Shown piece by piece: positions 11,226 through 24,300 of a stretch of DNA of 64,000 nt. A model generated the notes under the pieces. It made no database searches. It worked only from the letters and a program-made list of their open reading frames with translations, and was not told where the DNA came from. Origin of the DNA: Stichopus chloronotus (lineage: Eukaryota > Echinodermata > Holothuroidea > Aspidochirotida > Stichopodidae); assembly GCA_021234535.1 (NCBI GenBank), contig CM037840.1, positions 21,197,059-21,261,058 of the forward strand, read 5' to 3'. Position numbers and translations under genes: made by a program. The stretch's first letter is position 1. Each line of letters starts with the position of its first letter.

Positions 11226-14200
11226 TCCCCTCCCCATCGACACCATTACATATTCTAAACCAAAACATGGCATCGATCCTGCAAAAGAACCCTGTACCTT
11301 GGAACTTAGTGATAGTGAGCCATTTTCGCTCAGGAGAGGACCCACCCCATCTCTGCCTAATCGTCTAGCCGCCACATGAAGGCATGCTGTTAGCCAGACC
11401 TGACCGTGGCTACTGTGTCTCTGGCAGGCTTTAAGGTGGACTCGACCGGTTAATGGGACGTTTCTTTACTCTTAACTTTTGTTTTCAGCAAATCTTTCGC
11501 TTGATACTGCTTTTGACTTCTTTCACAGTTTCATGTGTGTGTTAGATGCCCAAGTGTAATGTGCACGTTAGTCAGCTTCACAATTGTATGTTCTATTTGC
11601 AACAGGCATGTACTGCTGACACCGATCAGTTTTGAAAGGTTCTGCATGGATGGTTCTTTAGTAAATTTGTCACTGCGTTTCTCAGAGATTGTAATATATT
11701 GTCTCTCAGACATCCACCTATTTCACCTGATTCCATCTACGGTTACCTGATAGTTGCAAATTCCTCGGAGGGAATGCTGGTACCCCGTCCTATAGACCTC
11801 TCCCCTGTAGGCCAAGGGTCATCCATTTCAAGTTATTGTCTGTTAAAACTACACTTCATACATATGCGTAGTCATTTACAATAGTTATAGGTGCAGTAGA
11901 GACTCCGCTTTGTTACGAAAACATTAAAATTGTAGCAAAGGTTAAAGAATGTTTAGCTGGAAGTAAAGTATTGTTGTTACATTAAGGGAAACTAGGATCT
12001 TGGGGGAAAACTCACAACTTCAAAAGATACAACACGCTGCAACAGATTGCATCTAACCTTGGTTACCTGATATATCTGAGTACTTTTCCCCATTCGCAGA
12101 CTAACATTGGAACTTTCCATTTTTTAACCATGCGTTCAGAGTATTCTACTTTAATAATCATCACAGGAGGGTATCTGTTTACTGATAAAAAGTTACATGA
12201 GGAAAGAATCACATCACAGAAAATAAAATTGTGACACAACACAACTCGAAATTAGGATGCCTGAATTTAACTTCAATGCGTGAGACATGCGTTTTCCGGC
12301 TTTCTGAATTGTATTTTAACAGAAAGCATTTACGCACGCCACGCGGAATCTGATGGTGGCGCTCGGTTTAATTAGTGTCGTGCACTTTATAGATTTTTAT
12401 TCGCTTCTCCAAACAAATCTAGCCCCCCCCCCCCCCCCTCCGTTTCAAGATCTTTGTAAGACATCCTGCGAGATTCTCGCCAATAAATTTTCATGACATT
12501 CTCGTAAGAAGTTTTGGAAATACGAAATTCCTCAAGCCATTCTCATGAGATGTGCTAATTAATGAGTTTGTGTGGCCATTGATTCCGATATTGGTTAGCC
12601 TCAAAGTTTGATGAAACTGGTGTGAAATTTGAGCTGGTGATCGATTTGAACCTACTGAACTAGTTGTTGTAAGTGTTCGGTTTTCCTTAAAAAAGACGCA
12701 AATGTTGTGAGATACGAAAAAAATACATTTTACGATATGCTGTCTGTATAAGTCATTAAGAACTTTACAAAATAGCCACAAATGTCATAAAAATCTATAG
12801 TACATTGGACGATTTTATAGACGCAGAATTCCTGTCTTATGACTGCAGCGCAAATGAGCATTGGTTAAGTATGCAAATATACGACGTCAAGAGAGGGACT
12901 CGCATCATATGTCTTATGTTATCCTTATTTCAAGGATATTTTTTATGTTCTTTTGATTTGTTTTGTCATGGTAGCATGTGTTTTCCTCTTTACATGATAT
13001 TGATATCACTTGCAAAATATGAAACCTTTGTAAAGTATGAAAATGTTCACTCTAAAGAAATACTGACACTGAGAACTTCCGCATGTTATCGTCATATTTT
13101 TTCATCAAACTTTGAAAAAGGGTGTGTAAAAAACGGTAACAGATATTAGCACAATTTCAACGGATTTTTGCTCTGAGTTTCACCCTGCAAATTTTGAATA
13201 CAGCGAGTTCCTTCTAGATGCATCAGATGGACTTTAAAAACAGGAGACATATAGCTAGATACATACGTATAGTGATAAAGTTCACGCCTGATCACCCTCA
13301 CGAATGGTCCTGGATGACTATACGGATGACTTTTTTCCTTCTTTTCTTGGTAAGGCAAAACTACCCATTGACAACAATGGATTAGCCCTTCAAATGAGGA
13401 TTGTCTACAATCACCGTGCCTTCTTAAAGGAAGCTGTAACAATTCACTTGAAAGATAATGGAAGTGAGACGAGAAAGGAATGCAGATGAAGGGGGAGAGG
13501 AGTTTCTGCATAATTACGTGTTTTCGGAAATGCATTGTAACGGCTTGGTATTTTAGCAGCTGGCGTTCAGATCTACTACCTACAACCGAGTTGCTGTTAT
13601 CCTTGTAAAGTTTCAAATGTTAAAGTCTCTGAAGAAATGAAAACAAAAACGTATGTTACGTTGTCGCGATTGTGGGTATGAGGACATGAATGTAACCAGA
13701 GATTTTACGAGCGAGTCGATATCGGTCGCAACTTGCTCACGAATTCTGTTCAGAATTTACTCATTGGCGTCAGCTATAGTGGTGAGAGAAATTCATCTGT
13801 AGTAAAGGACGGGACGGATTTTTTTTTCAGTCTTGACGAAGATATAGGACGGAACATCGGAGTCATCAGAGAGGCAATGGCGATATTTCAGTTGTGCCCA
13901 TCCAGCAACAGAATGGCAGATTTATTGCATTGAAGTTTAAAGTTAAAGTTTGTTTCCGAAAGTGACACCAAGGAAATCTGCACTGGGAGAGGCTGTAATA
14001 AAAGCATTACAGATATTTTTGACAAAAATGCACTTTATTTTTTTTAAAGAAACCTTTAGAAAGGAAAGAATATATATACAGGAAGCGTATCATATATATA
14101 CAAAAAGAGAATATATTAAGAAAAATCAATTTCGAGACGTCAGTTCAATGGAGTTCCAGCTTTCAAGGTAAGAAATTGTAAATTTCGGTTTTTGTTTTTT

Positions 14201-14270
14201 TTTTGGGGGGGGGGGCGTTCTGTATCATTATTATCGGTATACTGACTGAATTTGCAGTTTGTAGCCTGGA
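11226..14270. other. No gene recognised; lies between two PLE pieces
   Basis: About 3 kb separating the inverted RT piece from the presumed PLE N-terminal piece. It includes a C-tract at 12423-12438, a G-tract near 14204-14214 and AT-rich sequence. Open frames of 96-156 residues occur, the longest on the minus strand at 13146-13616, but none has recognisable motifs. It may be material inserted into, or inverted with, the element. Confidence 0.4.
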
Positions 14271-14279
14271 GAATATTCA

Positions 14280-15010
14280 GGTTACGTAAAGTGATGCATG
14301 AGTTAAGGGTTACGGCTCGGGTAAGATTTGCAGTGAATTTGGACTTCCCGGTTGGTGAGAAAGAAAGAGAAGAGTCTAGTTAAATCGTAGGTTGAATCTG
14401 GGTATTTTGCATCTAATACCGGTGTGCAACGCTTTATTAAAAGCTTTTTTTCGACAAGTAGGAATAAACTGAATTCCTGTTGGGCGGTTTGGAAAGGTTT
14501 TTGGAACTATGGAGTTCATTAAAAAGTAAGAATATGGAAAGACGCGGGGTAATTGACATTAATTTGATACATAGTATTATGTCCTGGGGAGGAGGTCTTA
14601 AATTTAAAGATGTCAGTTTCAAATTCGTTTAAACGTAGTAAAATACATTCATTTAAATCTCAAAAAGGAAACAGAAAGGTTTCATCTTTGATGTAAAGAT
14701 CTGTAACTTTGTCGCTATTTCGGTTATGGATAGGGTTTATGAGGGCTTCCCACTTCCTCCAAAATGTTTTGAGATTTGTCGTCGTTAATAATCCATGAGC
14801 AATTATTTTGGCTGCGGATAATATCGCCCGTTCAAGTTTATTTATTTTTATTTTCAAGGTGGTTATCTCATCCCTCTACGGAGTGTAATAGCGAGGAAAT
14901 CCTTTACCCCATTGAGCTGCTTCAGTGATATGACACTTAAACCAAATGTCGATAGTAGGTTTCCTTAGGATGCACAAATCACATGGACCAGGATTACCTA
15001 TTGTGGCGAG
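14280..15010 (-). pseudogene. Probable N-terminal part of the PLE, degraded
   Basis: Minus-strand reading gives a discontinuous protein: CHITEAAQWGKGFPRYYTP, a stop, INKLERAILSAAKIIAHG, TNLKTFWRKWEALINPIH, DKVTDLYIKDETFLFPF, then after another stop NEFETDIFKFKTSSPGHNTM. The pieces are interrupted by stops and frame changes. Strand and order fit the region upstream of the RT in the element whose 3' part ends at 9565, so I infer the same element. This part of PLEs is weakly conserved, so the assignment is less sure than for the RT pieces. Confidence 0.5.
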
Positions 15011-15084
15011 GTGGTGGAAAGGGGTATCCAGATGCGTGTGTGTGTGCTTGTGTGAGTGCACGGTAGGCTAAGTATTTAAATACA

Positions 15085-15260
15085 CCATCTCACCATCTCC
15101 TCCTACAGACAGTAAGCCGGATGAACCCGAGGGTAGCGTAAAAATGTGAGCCAATGATGTCATAGGTCAAAGGCCAAGGGTCACCATTATTAAAACAGAT
15201 AATGCAGTGTGTCACAGTTGCTGTTATTGCGAGGTGTCAACATGACTTTTTACATCTTTT
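15085..15260. repeat. Diverged dispersed repeat with 'gatgtcataggtcaaagg' core
   Basis: 'aatgatgtcataggtcaaag' followed by 'gccaagggtcacc' resembles the core in the 58.0-58.5 kb repeats ('gatgacgtcataggtcaaag', 'gtcacggg'). The upstream 'agccggatgaac' matches the 'cggataaac' that precedes the core there. A single diverged copy. Confidence 0.5.
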
Positions 15261-16550
15261 ATTTTCCATGAATGTCCCACGGTACATCAACCTATGCAGC
15301 CATGCTTTTAGTTCAGATATTAATCATTATGTCTGCATGGTAGCAATGTAATTTTCATGCACTGGTGTATGTTAATACACTCCTCCCTGTTGTACATGGG
15401 AGGAGTTGAAATGTTTTCATATTTGCAGGGAACACACTGAGTAACGTAAGACTCACTTTTCAGGGGCTGTTACAAAACGCCAACAGAGACGGTGCGTGCC
15501 GATCTATTGATTTCATTTTTTGGGAATATTTTGGCGGGCGCTGTATGCGATTTTAAGCCTGCACACTTGCAAGAATTTGTGTCGAATGTGAGACGCACAT
15601 CAGACCATTAAATATAAGTCTGAATATTCATCATGCTCTTCTACCCATAACTTCTGAATGTGAATCATATGTAAACGCTAACGCGGTTTGGGAGACAGTG
15701 CAGCATGAGGGGTACCCATAATGATGGGAGGCGATATTGGAACTGTTCTTCCAAGGACAAGTACAGACAATAACGTGACATCACTGATTTGATATCAAAC
15801 ATCAGTACATTTACAAGGTAAAAAGATTATAATGAAAACACTAAGTGTCTCGGAAGGTCAACTTCCATCGTCAGGTTAGTAATAAGATTAAATAAGATGA
15901 AGTGAATGACTACCAATTGGTGAGTCGTGTAGAAAAAATAGGAGAAGTAACACTTAGTTGAATAGATAAAATAATGGGGGTTCCATTTGTTTGTTCAGAT
16001 TAGGCAGATTCCAGCTGATATGTACGCATTCCTTTAGTTTAAACTGTGAAAAAAAAAACCGATATTGATGAGAAAACTTATATTGATGAGGATTTCAACT
16101 ACTCCGTGGATTACCTACTAGCTGTTTTGATGCAGGGATCACAAGAGACCATTTACATTCTGTAAATGCGGCGTCCGAGTATTTGCCGTAGGTTTAAACT
16201 TTTTTTTTGTTTTACGAAGCAGTGACTTTTGAAGTACTTAAGTTTTGATACCCTGCTCGCAATAAACGTAAATGAAATCAAGTTGTTTATCGAAGTGAGA
16301 GGACTTAAGTTGCTTGGTGCAAACTTGGTTTGGTAAGATATGTAGTCTGTTTTACGTAACAATAATTCAATTCTTTATTTCCGTGAGCTTTAGTATCATG
16401 CTACTAAGCTATATAAAAGAGAAACTTGTCACTGAGTAGCCAACTTTACAAAACAAAAACGTTGAAAAAGTTCTTTTCCCCTTTCAATTAGTAAAAAATA
16501 AGACTTTAAGACGTTAAAGTTATACTTATTAGCTTTCCATTAGATATAGT
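15261..16550. other. No gene recognised
   Basis: Intergenic sequence with no ordered repeat or convincing exon. It contains a short direct repeat, 'tattgatgaga' and 'tattgatgagg', near 16062-16090. Confidence 0.5.
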
Positions 16551-16554
16551 CTGT

Positions 16555-18323
16555 TGTATAGATCGCGTACTTCAATCACCCAACAGCTTCACTACTTATA
16601 GGAATTGCAATCACTACAGCTTATGATAAAGCTGACGAGTTGACTATTTAGTTTGAGTTGACTATTTACGTCGTTTCCAAGTTACCATACCCGAACCAAG
16701 AAGTATTAAATTTAGTTGCAAGAGGTCAATTTTTTGGTCCCTTATTTTCCATTTTTCTTTGCTACGTCCTATATATTCCCAAATCAGATAACAAGACGGG
16801 ATTACAGGCAAACGCCAGCGCAAAATATTTTAAAACATGCATGTCGCAACTTTACATGTTATTATAGACGTTTTATTTGTTTACACGATCAAGACGACTA
16901 CACCTCACCCCTTTTAAACGAAGGAATTATTTCATGGCTCAAATTTGTGCTTTTTAAGTGAATAGTTTCCCATTATACGAACAAACGGTTTCTATATTTC
17001 ATGTAATCATCATTTGATAGAAAAGGTCTAAATAAAAACTGAAGCCTCAAAACAGAAGCTTCTGTACTTCAACAACCCAACCCCTTACCTGTTGCAAAAT
17101 TTCTAAATATTCAAACACAACTATCTCTAAAGGCAGTAATTTGTAAATCCACATTTAAGTTTTCGTTGCTGGTAGAATTTGCAATCATCAGAACTAACGA
17201 TGTAGCTCAATTATAAAAGGGTGGCAGAATGAGTAGACGTTTGCGAACAGTAAAGGTGGCTTTTTCTCGGAACTCAAACAGACAGAAATCTATGACAATT
17301 GTTAAAAGTTGTTTTTTCCTTTAAAGGTTTCTTTTTTTTTTTTAAATCGACCGTTTAAATAGAACTTTGTAAGGGGGGAGGGGTCAGAGGGCACGACACG
17401 AACAATATGTTACTATTGTCCTCGTTTAATGGTGAACTGATTGTAAAAGTATGGTGAACTGATTGTAAAGGGATGGCAGAATGAATAGACGCTTGCGAAC
17501 AATAGCAGCACACAGTAAAGGTGGCCTTTTCTTTCTGGAAACTCAAACCGACAGAAATCTATAACAACTTATTCTGTCAACTTTATGTATCTGAGTAATA
17601 ATTCTAGGTGTTGAATGAAGTAAAAGAAAAGACATCTACATTAGGCTTTAGGAAAAGCCCTTATAGCTCAAAGGTTCAACGACCATTGTGCACAGTCACT
17701 ACAGGAGAGACGTTGGTCATAGGCCTACTTGTTAGCTTTCCAACAAGTAAGGTGTGTTGTACAGGTCGCGTTCTTCAACCACCCAGCCCCTTAGCTGTTG
17801 CAAAATTTTCAACATATTTAAACACACCTATTTCTAAAGGAAGTGATTTGTAAATCCACATTCAAGTTTTCACTACAGGTAGGAATTGCAATCATCAGAA
17901 ATCACGATATAGCTAAATTGAGGTGACTTATATGTCACTTCCAAGTTACCATACGCTGACTATGAAGTCTTCAGTTTAGTTGCAAGAGGTCAACATTTTG
18001 TTTCTTTATTTATCATCTGCTTTTGTGATCATGTCTTCCTCATAATTCCCAGATCAGGGCACAAGACGTTATTGCATGCAAGTGGTGATACAAAATATTT
18101 TAAAACGTGAATATCGCAACTTTACACGTTTTCATCAACGTTTTCTTAGTTTACTTGATCAAGACGACTAAACCCCACCCCCTTAAACAAGGAATTTTTT
18201 TCATGGCTCCAATTTGGACTTTTTAAATGAATAGTTTCCCATTATACGATCAAACCGTTTCTATATTTCATGTAACTATCATTTGGTAGGAAAGGTCTCA
18301 ATAAAAACAGAAGCCTCGGAGAC
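16555..18323. repeat. Three diverged copies of a ~0.5-0.7-kb repeat flanking the array
   Basis: Copies are anchored by 'acttcaatcacccaac' (near 16570), 'acttcaacaacccaac' (near 17067) and 'cttcaaccacccag' (near 17773). Shared later blocks include 'tccaagttaccata' with 'tagttgcaagaggtcaa' (near 16677 and 17940) and 'tctatatttcatgtaa' (near 16991 and 18259). Both of the last two run into 'ggtct.aataaaaac.gaagcctc' (17025 and 18294), the sequence that becomes the left arm of the first array hairpin. The satellite therefore starts at a defined point inside this older repeat. Confidence 0.75.
17216..17570. repeat. Proto-unit of the satellite between two direct repeats
   Basis: 17306-17475 matches about 170 bp of the array unit ('tttaaatagaactttgtaag', 'agggcacgacacgaacaata', 'ggtgaactgattgtaaaggg'). 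Here it continues past 'gatggca' into 'gaatgaatagacgcttgcg' with no A-tract, and no hairpin is attached. It is bracketed by direct repeats of about 90-100 bp: 'ggcagaatgagtagacg' (near 17222) and 'ggcagaatgaatagacg' (near 17476), both followed by 'agtaaaggtggc' and 'gacagaaatctat'. This looks like the ancestral state of one half of the unit. Confidence 0.8.
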
Positions 18324-18357
18324 GTAAGTCTCCGAGGCTTCTGTTTTTATTGAGACC
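18294..18357. repeat. Perfect 30-bp palindrome with GTAA loop, left edge of the array
   Basis: The arm 18294-18323 is the exact reverse complement of 18328-18357, with loop GTAA at 18324-18327. A plus-strand transcript would fold into a 30-bp stem closed by a GUAA loop, which fits the GNRA tetraloop pattern. The left arm continues outward into the flanking 0.7-kb repeat and the right arm into unit-specific sequence ('aattcatctagctttaaaat'), so two different copies of one terminal motif are joined head to head. All later copies keep 24 bp of the stem because an A-tract replaces the outer six bases of the left arm. Confidence 0.95.
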
Positions 18358-21300
18358 AAATTCATCTAGCTTTAAAATGAAAGATTTGTTTGGAGAGGAG
18401 AAGCAGTTTGTAATGAATATTCATCAGTTGTTTTTTTCTTTAAAGGTTTTTTTTTTTAATCGACCGTTTAAATAGAACTTTGTAAGGGGGGAGGGGTCAG
18501 AGGGCACGACACGAACAATATGTTACTATTGTCCTCGTTTAATGGTGAAATGATTGTAAAAATATGGTGAACTGATTGTAAAGGGATGGCAAAAAAAAAA
18601 AAAAAATAAAAACAGAAGCCTCGGAGACGTAAGTCTCCGAGGCTTCTGTTTTTATTGAGACCAAATTCATCTAGCTTTAAAATGAAAGATTTGTTTGGAG
18701 AGGAGAAGCAGTTTGTAATGAATATTCATCAGTTGTTTTTTTCTTTAAAGGTTTTTTTTTTAATCGACCGTTTAAATAGAACTTTGTAAGGGGGGAGGGG
18801 TCAGAGGGCACGACACGAACAATATGTTACTATTGTCCTCGTTTAATGGTGAACTGATTGTAAAAATATGGTGAACTGATTGTAAAGGGATGGCAAAAAA
18901 AAAAAAAAATAAAAACAGAAGCCTCGGAGACGTAAGTCTCCGAGGCTTCTGTTTTTATTGAGACCAAATTCATCTAGCTTTAAAATGAAAGATTTGTTTG
19001 GAGAGGAGAAGCAGTTTGTAATGAATATTCATCAGTTGTTTTTTTCTTTAAAGGTTTTTTTTTTAATCGACCGTTTAAATAGAACTTTGTAAGGGGGGAG
19101 GGGTCAGAGGGCACGACACGAACAATATGTTACTATTGTCCTCGTTTAATGGTGAACTGATTGTAAAAATATGGTGAACTGATTGTAAAGGGATGGCAAA
19201 AAAAAAAAAAAAATAAAAACAGAAGCCTCGGAGACGTAAGTCTCCGAGGCTTCTGTTTTTATTGAGACCAAATTCATCTAGCTTTAAAATGAAAGATTTG
19301 TTTGGAGAGGAGAAGCAGTTTGTAATGAATATTCATCAGTTGTTTTTTTCTTTAAAGGTTTTTTTTTTTAATCGACCGTTTACATAGAACTTTGTAAGGG
19401 GGGAGGGGTCAGAGGGCACGACACGAACAATATGTTACTATTGTCCTCGTTTAATGGTGAACTGATTGTAAAAATATGGTGAACTGATTGTAAAGGGATG
19501 GCAAAAAAAAAAAAAAAATAAAAACAGAAGCCTCGGAGACGTAAGTCTCCGAGGCTTCTGTTTTTATTGAGACCAAATTCATCTAGCTTTAAAATGAAAG
19601 ATTTGTTTGGAGAGGAGAAGCAGTTTGTAATGAATATTCATCAGTTGTTTTTTTCTTTAAAGGTTTTTTTTTTTAATCGACCGTTTACATAGAACTTTGT
19701 AAGGGGGGAGGGGTCAGAGGGCACGACACGAACAATATGTTACTATTGTCCTCGTTTAATGGTGAACTGATTGTAAAAATATGGTGAACTGATTGGAAAG
19801 GGATGGCAAAAAAAAAAAAAAATAAAAACAGAAGCCTCGGAGACCTAAGTCTCCGAGGCTTCTGTTTTTATTGAGACCAAATTCATCTAGCTTTAAAATG
19901 AAAGATTTGTTTGGAGAGGAGAAGCAGTTTGTAATGAATATTCATCAGTTGTTTTTTTCTTTAAAGGTTTTTTTTTTTAATCGACCGTTTACATAGAACT
20001 TTGTAAGGGGGGAGGGGTCAGAGGGCACGACACGAACAATATGTTACTATTGTCCTCGTTTAATGGTGAACTGATTGTAAAAATATGGTGAACTGATTGG
20101 AAAGGGATGGCAAAAAAAAAAAAAATAAAAACAGAAGCCTCGGAGACGTAAGTCTCCGAGGCTTCTGTTTTTATTGAGACCAAATTCATCTAGCTTTAAA
20201 ATGAAAGATTTGTTTGGAGAGGAGAAGCAGTTTGTAATGAATATTCATCAGTTGTTTTTTTCTTTAAAGGTTTTTTTTTTTAATCGACCGTTTAAATAGA
20301 ACTTTGTAAGGGGGGAGGGGTCAGAGGGCACGACACGAACAATATGTTACTATTGTCCTCGTTTAATGGTGAACTGATTGTAAAAATATGGTGAACTGAT
20401 TGTAAAGGGATGGCAAAAAAAAAAAAAAATAAAAACAGAAGCCTCGGAGACGTAAGTCTCCGAGGCTTCTGTTTTTATTGAGACCAAATTCATCTAGCTT
20501 TAAAATGAAAGATTTGTTTGGAGAGGAGAAGCAGTTTGTAATGAATATTCATCAGTTGTTTTTTTCTTTAAAGGTTTTTTTTTTAATCGACCGTTTAAAT
20601 AGAACTTTGTAAGGGGGGAGGGGTCAGAGGGCACGACACGAACAATATGTTACTATTGTCCTCGTTTAATGGTGAACTGATTGTAAAAATATGGTGAACT
20701 GATTGTAAAGGGATGGCAAAAAAAAAAAAAAATAAAAACAGAAGCCTCGGAGACGTAAGTCTCCGAGGCTTCTGTTTTTATTGAGACCAAATTCATCTAG
20801 CTTTAAAATGAAAGATTTGTTTGGAGAGGAGAAGCAGTTTGTAATGAATATTCATCAGTTGTTTTTTTCTTTAAAGGTTTTTTTTTTTAATCGACCGTTT
20901 ACATAGAACTTTGTAAGGGGGGAGGGGTCAGAGGGCACGACACGAACAATATGTTACTATTGTCCTCGTTTAATGGTGAACTGATTGTAAAAATATGGTG
21001 AACTGATTGGAAAGGGATGGCAAAAAAAAAAAAAAAATAAAAACAGAAGCCTCGGAGACGTAAGTCTCCGAGGCTTCTGTTTTTATTGAGACCAAATTCA
21101 TCTAGCTTTAAAATGAAAGATTTGTTTGGAGAGGAGAAGCAGTTTGTAATGAATATTCATCAGTTGTTTTTTTCTTTAAAGGTTTTTTTTTTAATCGACC
21201 GTTTAAATAGAACTTTGTAAGGGGGGAGGGGTCAGAGGGCACGACACGAACAATATGTTACTATTGTCCTCGTTTAATGGTGAACTGATTGTAAAAATAT

Positions 21301-24300
21301 GGTGAACTGATTGTAAAGGGATGGCAAAAAAAAAAAAAAATAAAAACAGAAGCCTCGGAGACGTAAGTCTCCGAGGCTTCTGTTTTTATTGAGACCAAAT
21401 TCATCTAGCTTTAAAATGAAAGATTTGTTTGGAGAGGAGAAGCAGTTTGTAATGAATATTCATCAGTTGTTTTTTTCTTTAAAGGTTTTTTTTTTAATCG
21501 ACCGTTTAAATAGAACTTTGTAAGGGGGGAGGGGTCAGAGGGCACGACACGAACAATATGTTACTATTGTCCTCGTTTAATGGTGAACTGATTGTAAAAA
21601 TATGGTGAACTGATTGTAAAGGGATGGCAAAAAAAAAAAAAATAAAAACAGAAGCCTCGGAGACGTAAGTCTCCGAGGCTTCTGTTTTTATTGAGACCAA
21701 ATTCATCTAGCTTTAAAATGAAAGATTTGTTTGGAGAGGAGAAGCAGTTTGTAATGAATATTCATCAGTTGTTTTTTTCTTTAAAGGTTTTTTTTTTTAA
21801 TCGACCGTTTAAATAGAACTTTGTAAGGGGGGAGGGGTCAGAGGGCACGACACGAACAATATGTTACTATTGTCCTCGTTTAATGGTGAACTGATTGTAA
21901 AAATATGGTGAACTGATTGGAAAGGGATGGCAAAAAAAAAAAAAATAAAAACAGAAGCCTCGGAGACGTAAGTCTCCGAGGCTTCTGTTTTTATTGAGAC
22001 CAAATTCATCTAGCTTTAAAATGAAAGATTTGTTTGGAGAGGAGAAGCAGTTTGTAATGAATATTCATCAGTTGTTTTTTTCTTTAAAGGTTTTTTTTTT
22101 TAATCGACCGTTTAAATAGAACTTTGTAAGGGGGGAGGGGTCAGAGGGCACGACACGAACAATATGTTACTATTGTCCTCGTTTAATGGTGAACTGATTG
22201 TAAAAATATGGTGAACTGATTGTAAAGGGATGGCAAAAAAAAAAAAAAAATAAAAACAGAAGCCTCGGAGACGTAAGTCTCCGAGGCTTCTGTTTTTATT
22301 GAGACCAAATTCATCTAGCTTTAAAATGAAAGATTTGTTTGGAGAGGAGAAGCAGTTTGTAATGAATATTCATCAGTTGTTTTTTTCTTTAAAGGTTTTT
22401 TTTTTTAATCGACCGTTTAAATAGAACTTTGTAAGGGGGGAGGGGTCAGAGGGCACGACACGAACAATATGTTACTATTGTCCTCGTTTAATGGTGAACT
22501 GATTGTAAAAATATGGTGAACTGATTGTAAAGGGATGGCAAAAAAAAAAAAAAATAAAAACAGAAGCCTCGGAGACGTAAGTCTCCGAGGCTTCTGTTTT
22601 TATTGAGACCAAATTCATCTAGCTTTAAAATGAAAGATTTGTTTGGAGAGGAGAAGCAGTTTGTAATGAATATTCATCAGTTGTTTTTTTCTTTAAAGGT
22701 TTTTTTTTTTAATCGACCGTTTAAATAGAACTTTGTAAGGGGGGAGGGGTCAGAGGGCACGACACGAACAATATGTTACTATTGTCCTCGTTTAATGGTG
22801 AACTGATTGTAAAAATATGGTGAACTGATTGTAAAGGGATGGCAAAAAAAAAAAAAAAATAAAAACAGAAGCCTCGGAGACGTAAGTCTCCGAGGCTTCT
22901 GTTTTTATTGAGACCAAATTCATCTAGCTTTAAAATGAAAGATTTGTTTGGAGAGGAGAAGCAGTTTGTAATGAATATTCATCAGTTGTTTTTTTCTTTA
23001 AAGGTTTTTTTTTTTAATCGACCGTTTAAATAGAACTTTGTAAGGGGGGAGGGGTCAGAGGGCACGACACGAACAATATGTTACTATTGTCCTCGTTTAA
23101 TGGTGAACTGATTGTAAAAATATGGTGAACTGATTGTAAAGGGATGGCAAAAAAAAAAAAAAATAAAAACAGAAGCCTCGGAGACGTAAGTCTCCGAGGC
23201 TTCTGTTTTTATTGAGACCAAATTCATCTAGCTTTAAAATGAAAGATTTGTTTGGAGAGGAGAAGCAGTTTGTAATGAATATTCATCAGTTGTTTTTTTC
23301 TTTAAAGGTTTTTTTTTTTAATCGACCGTTTAAATAGAACTTTGTAAGGGGGGAGGGGTCAGAGGGCACGACACGAACAATATGTTACTATTGTCCTCGT
23401 TTAATGGTGAACTGATTGTAAAAATATGGTGAACTGATTGTAAAGGGATGGCAAAAAAAAAAAAAAATAAAAACAGAAGCCTCGGAGACGTAAGTCTCCG
23501 AGGCTTCTGTTTTTATTGAGACCAAATTCATCTAGCTTTAAAATGAAAGATTTGTTTGGAGAGGAGAAGCAGTTTGTAATGAATATTCATCAGTTGTTTT
23601 TTTCTTTAAAGGTTTTTTTTTTTAATCGACCGTTTAAATAGAACTTTGTAAGGGGGGAGGGGTCAGAGGGCACGACACGAACAATATGTTACTATTGTCC
23701 TCGTTTAATGGTGAACTGATTGTAAAAATATGGTGAACTGATTGTAAAGGGATGGCAAAAAAAAAAAAAAATAAAAACAGAAGCCTCGGAGACGTAAGTC
23801 TCCGAGGCTTCTGTTTTTATTGAGACCAAATTCATCTAGCTTTAAAATGAAAGATTTGTTTGGAGAGGAGAAGCAGTTTGTAATGAATATTCATCAGTTG
23901 TTTTTTTCTTTAAAGGTTTTTTTTTTTAATCGACCGTTTAAATAGAACTTTGTAAGGGGGGAGGGGTCAGAGGGCACGACACGAACAATATGTTACTATT
24001 GTCCTCGTTTAATGGTGAACTGATTGTAAAAATATGGTGAACTGATTGTAAAGGGATGGCAAAAAAAAAAAAAAATAAAAACAGAAGCCTCGGAGACGTA
24101 AGTCTCCGAGGCTTCTGTTTTTATTGAGACCAAATTCATCTAGCTTTAAAATGAAAGATTTGTTTGGAGAGGAGAAGCAGTTTGTAATGAATATTCATCA
24201 GTTGTTTTTTTCTTTAAAGGTTTTTTTTTTTAATCGACCGTTTAAATAGAACTTTGTAAGGGGGGAGGGGTCAGAGGGCACGACACGAACAATATGTTAC

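Noticed and set aside
12400..12420. Short match to the satellite unit ('cttctccaaacaaatct')
   Set aside because: Only about 17 bp, without neighbouring unit blocks; probably coincidence.
18430..18470. Hammerhead-ribozyme core on the minus strand of each unit (ctgatga)
   Set aside because: The CTGATGA box is present, but no GAAA box follows a second stem and no helix pairing can be drawn, so the fold is not supported.
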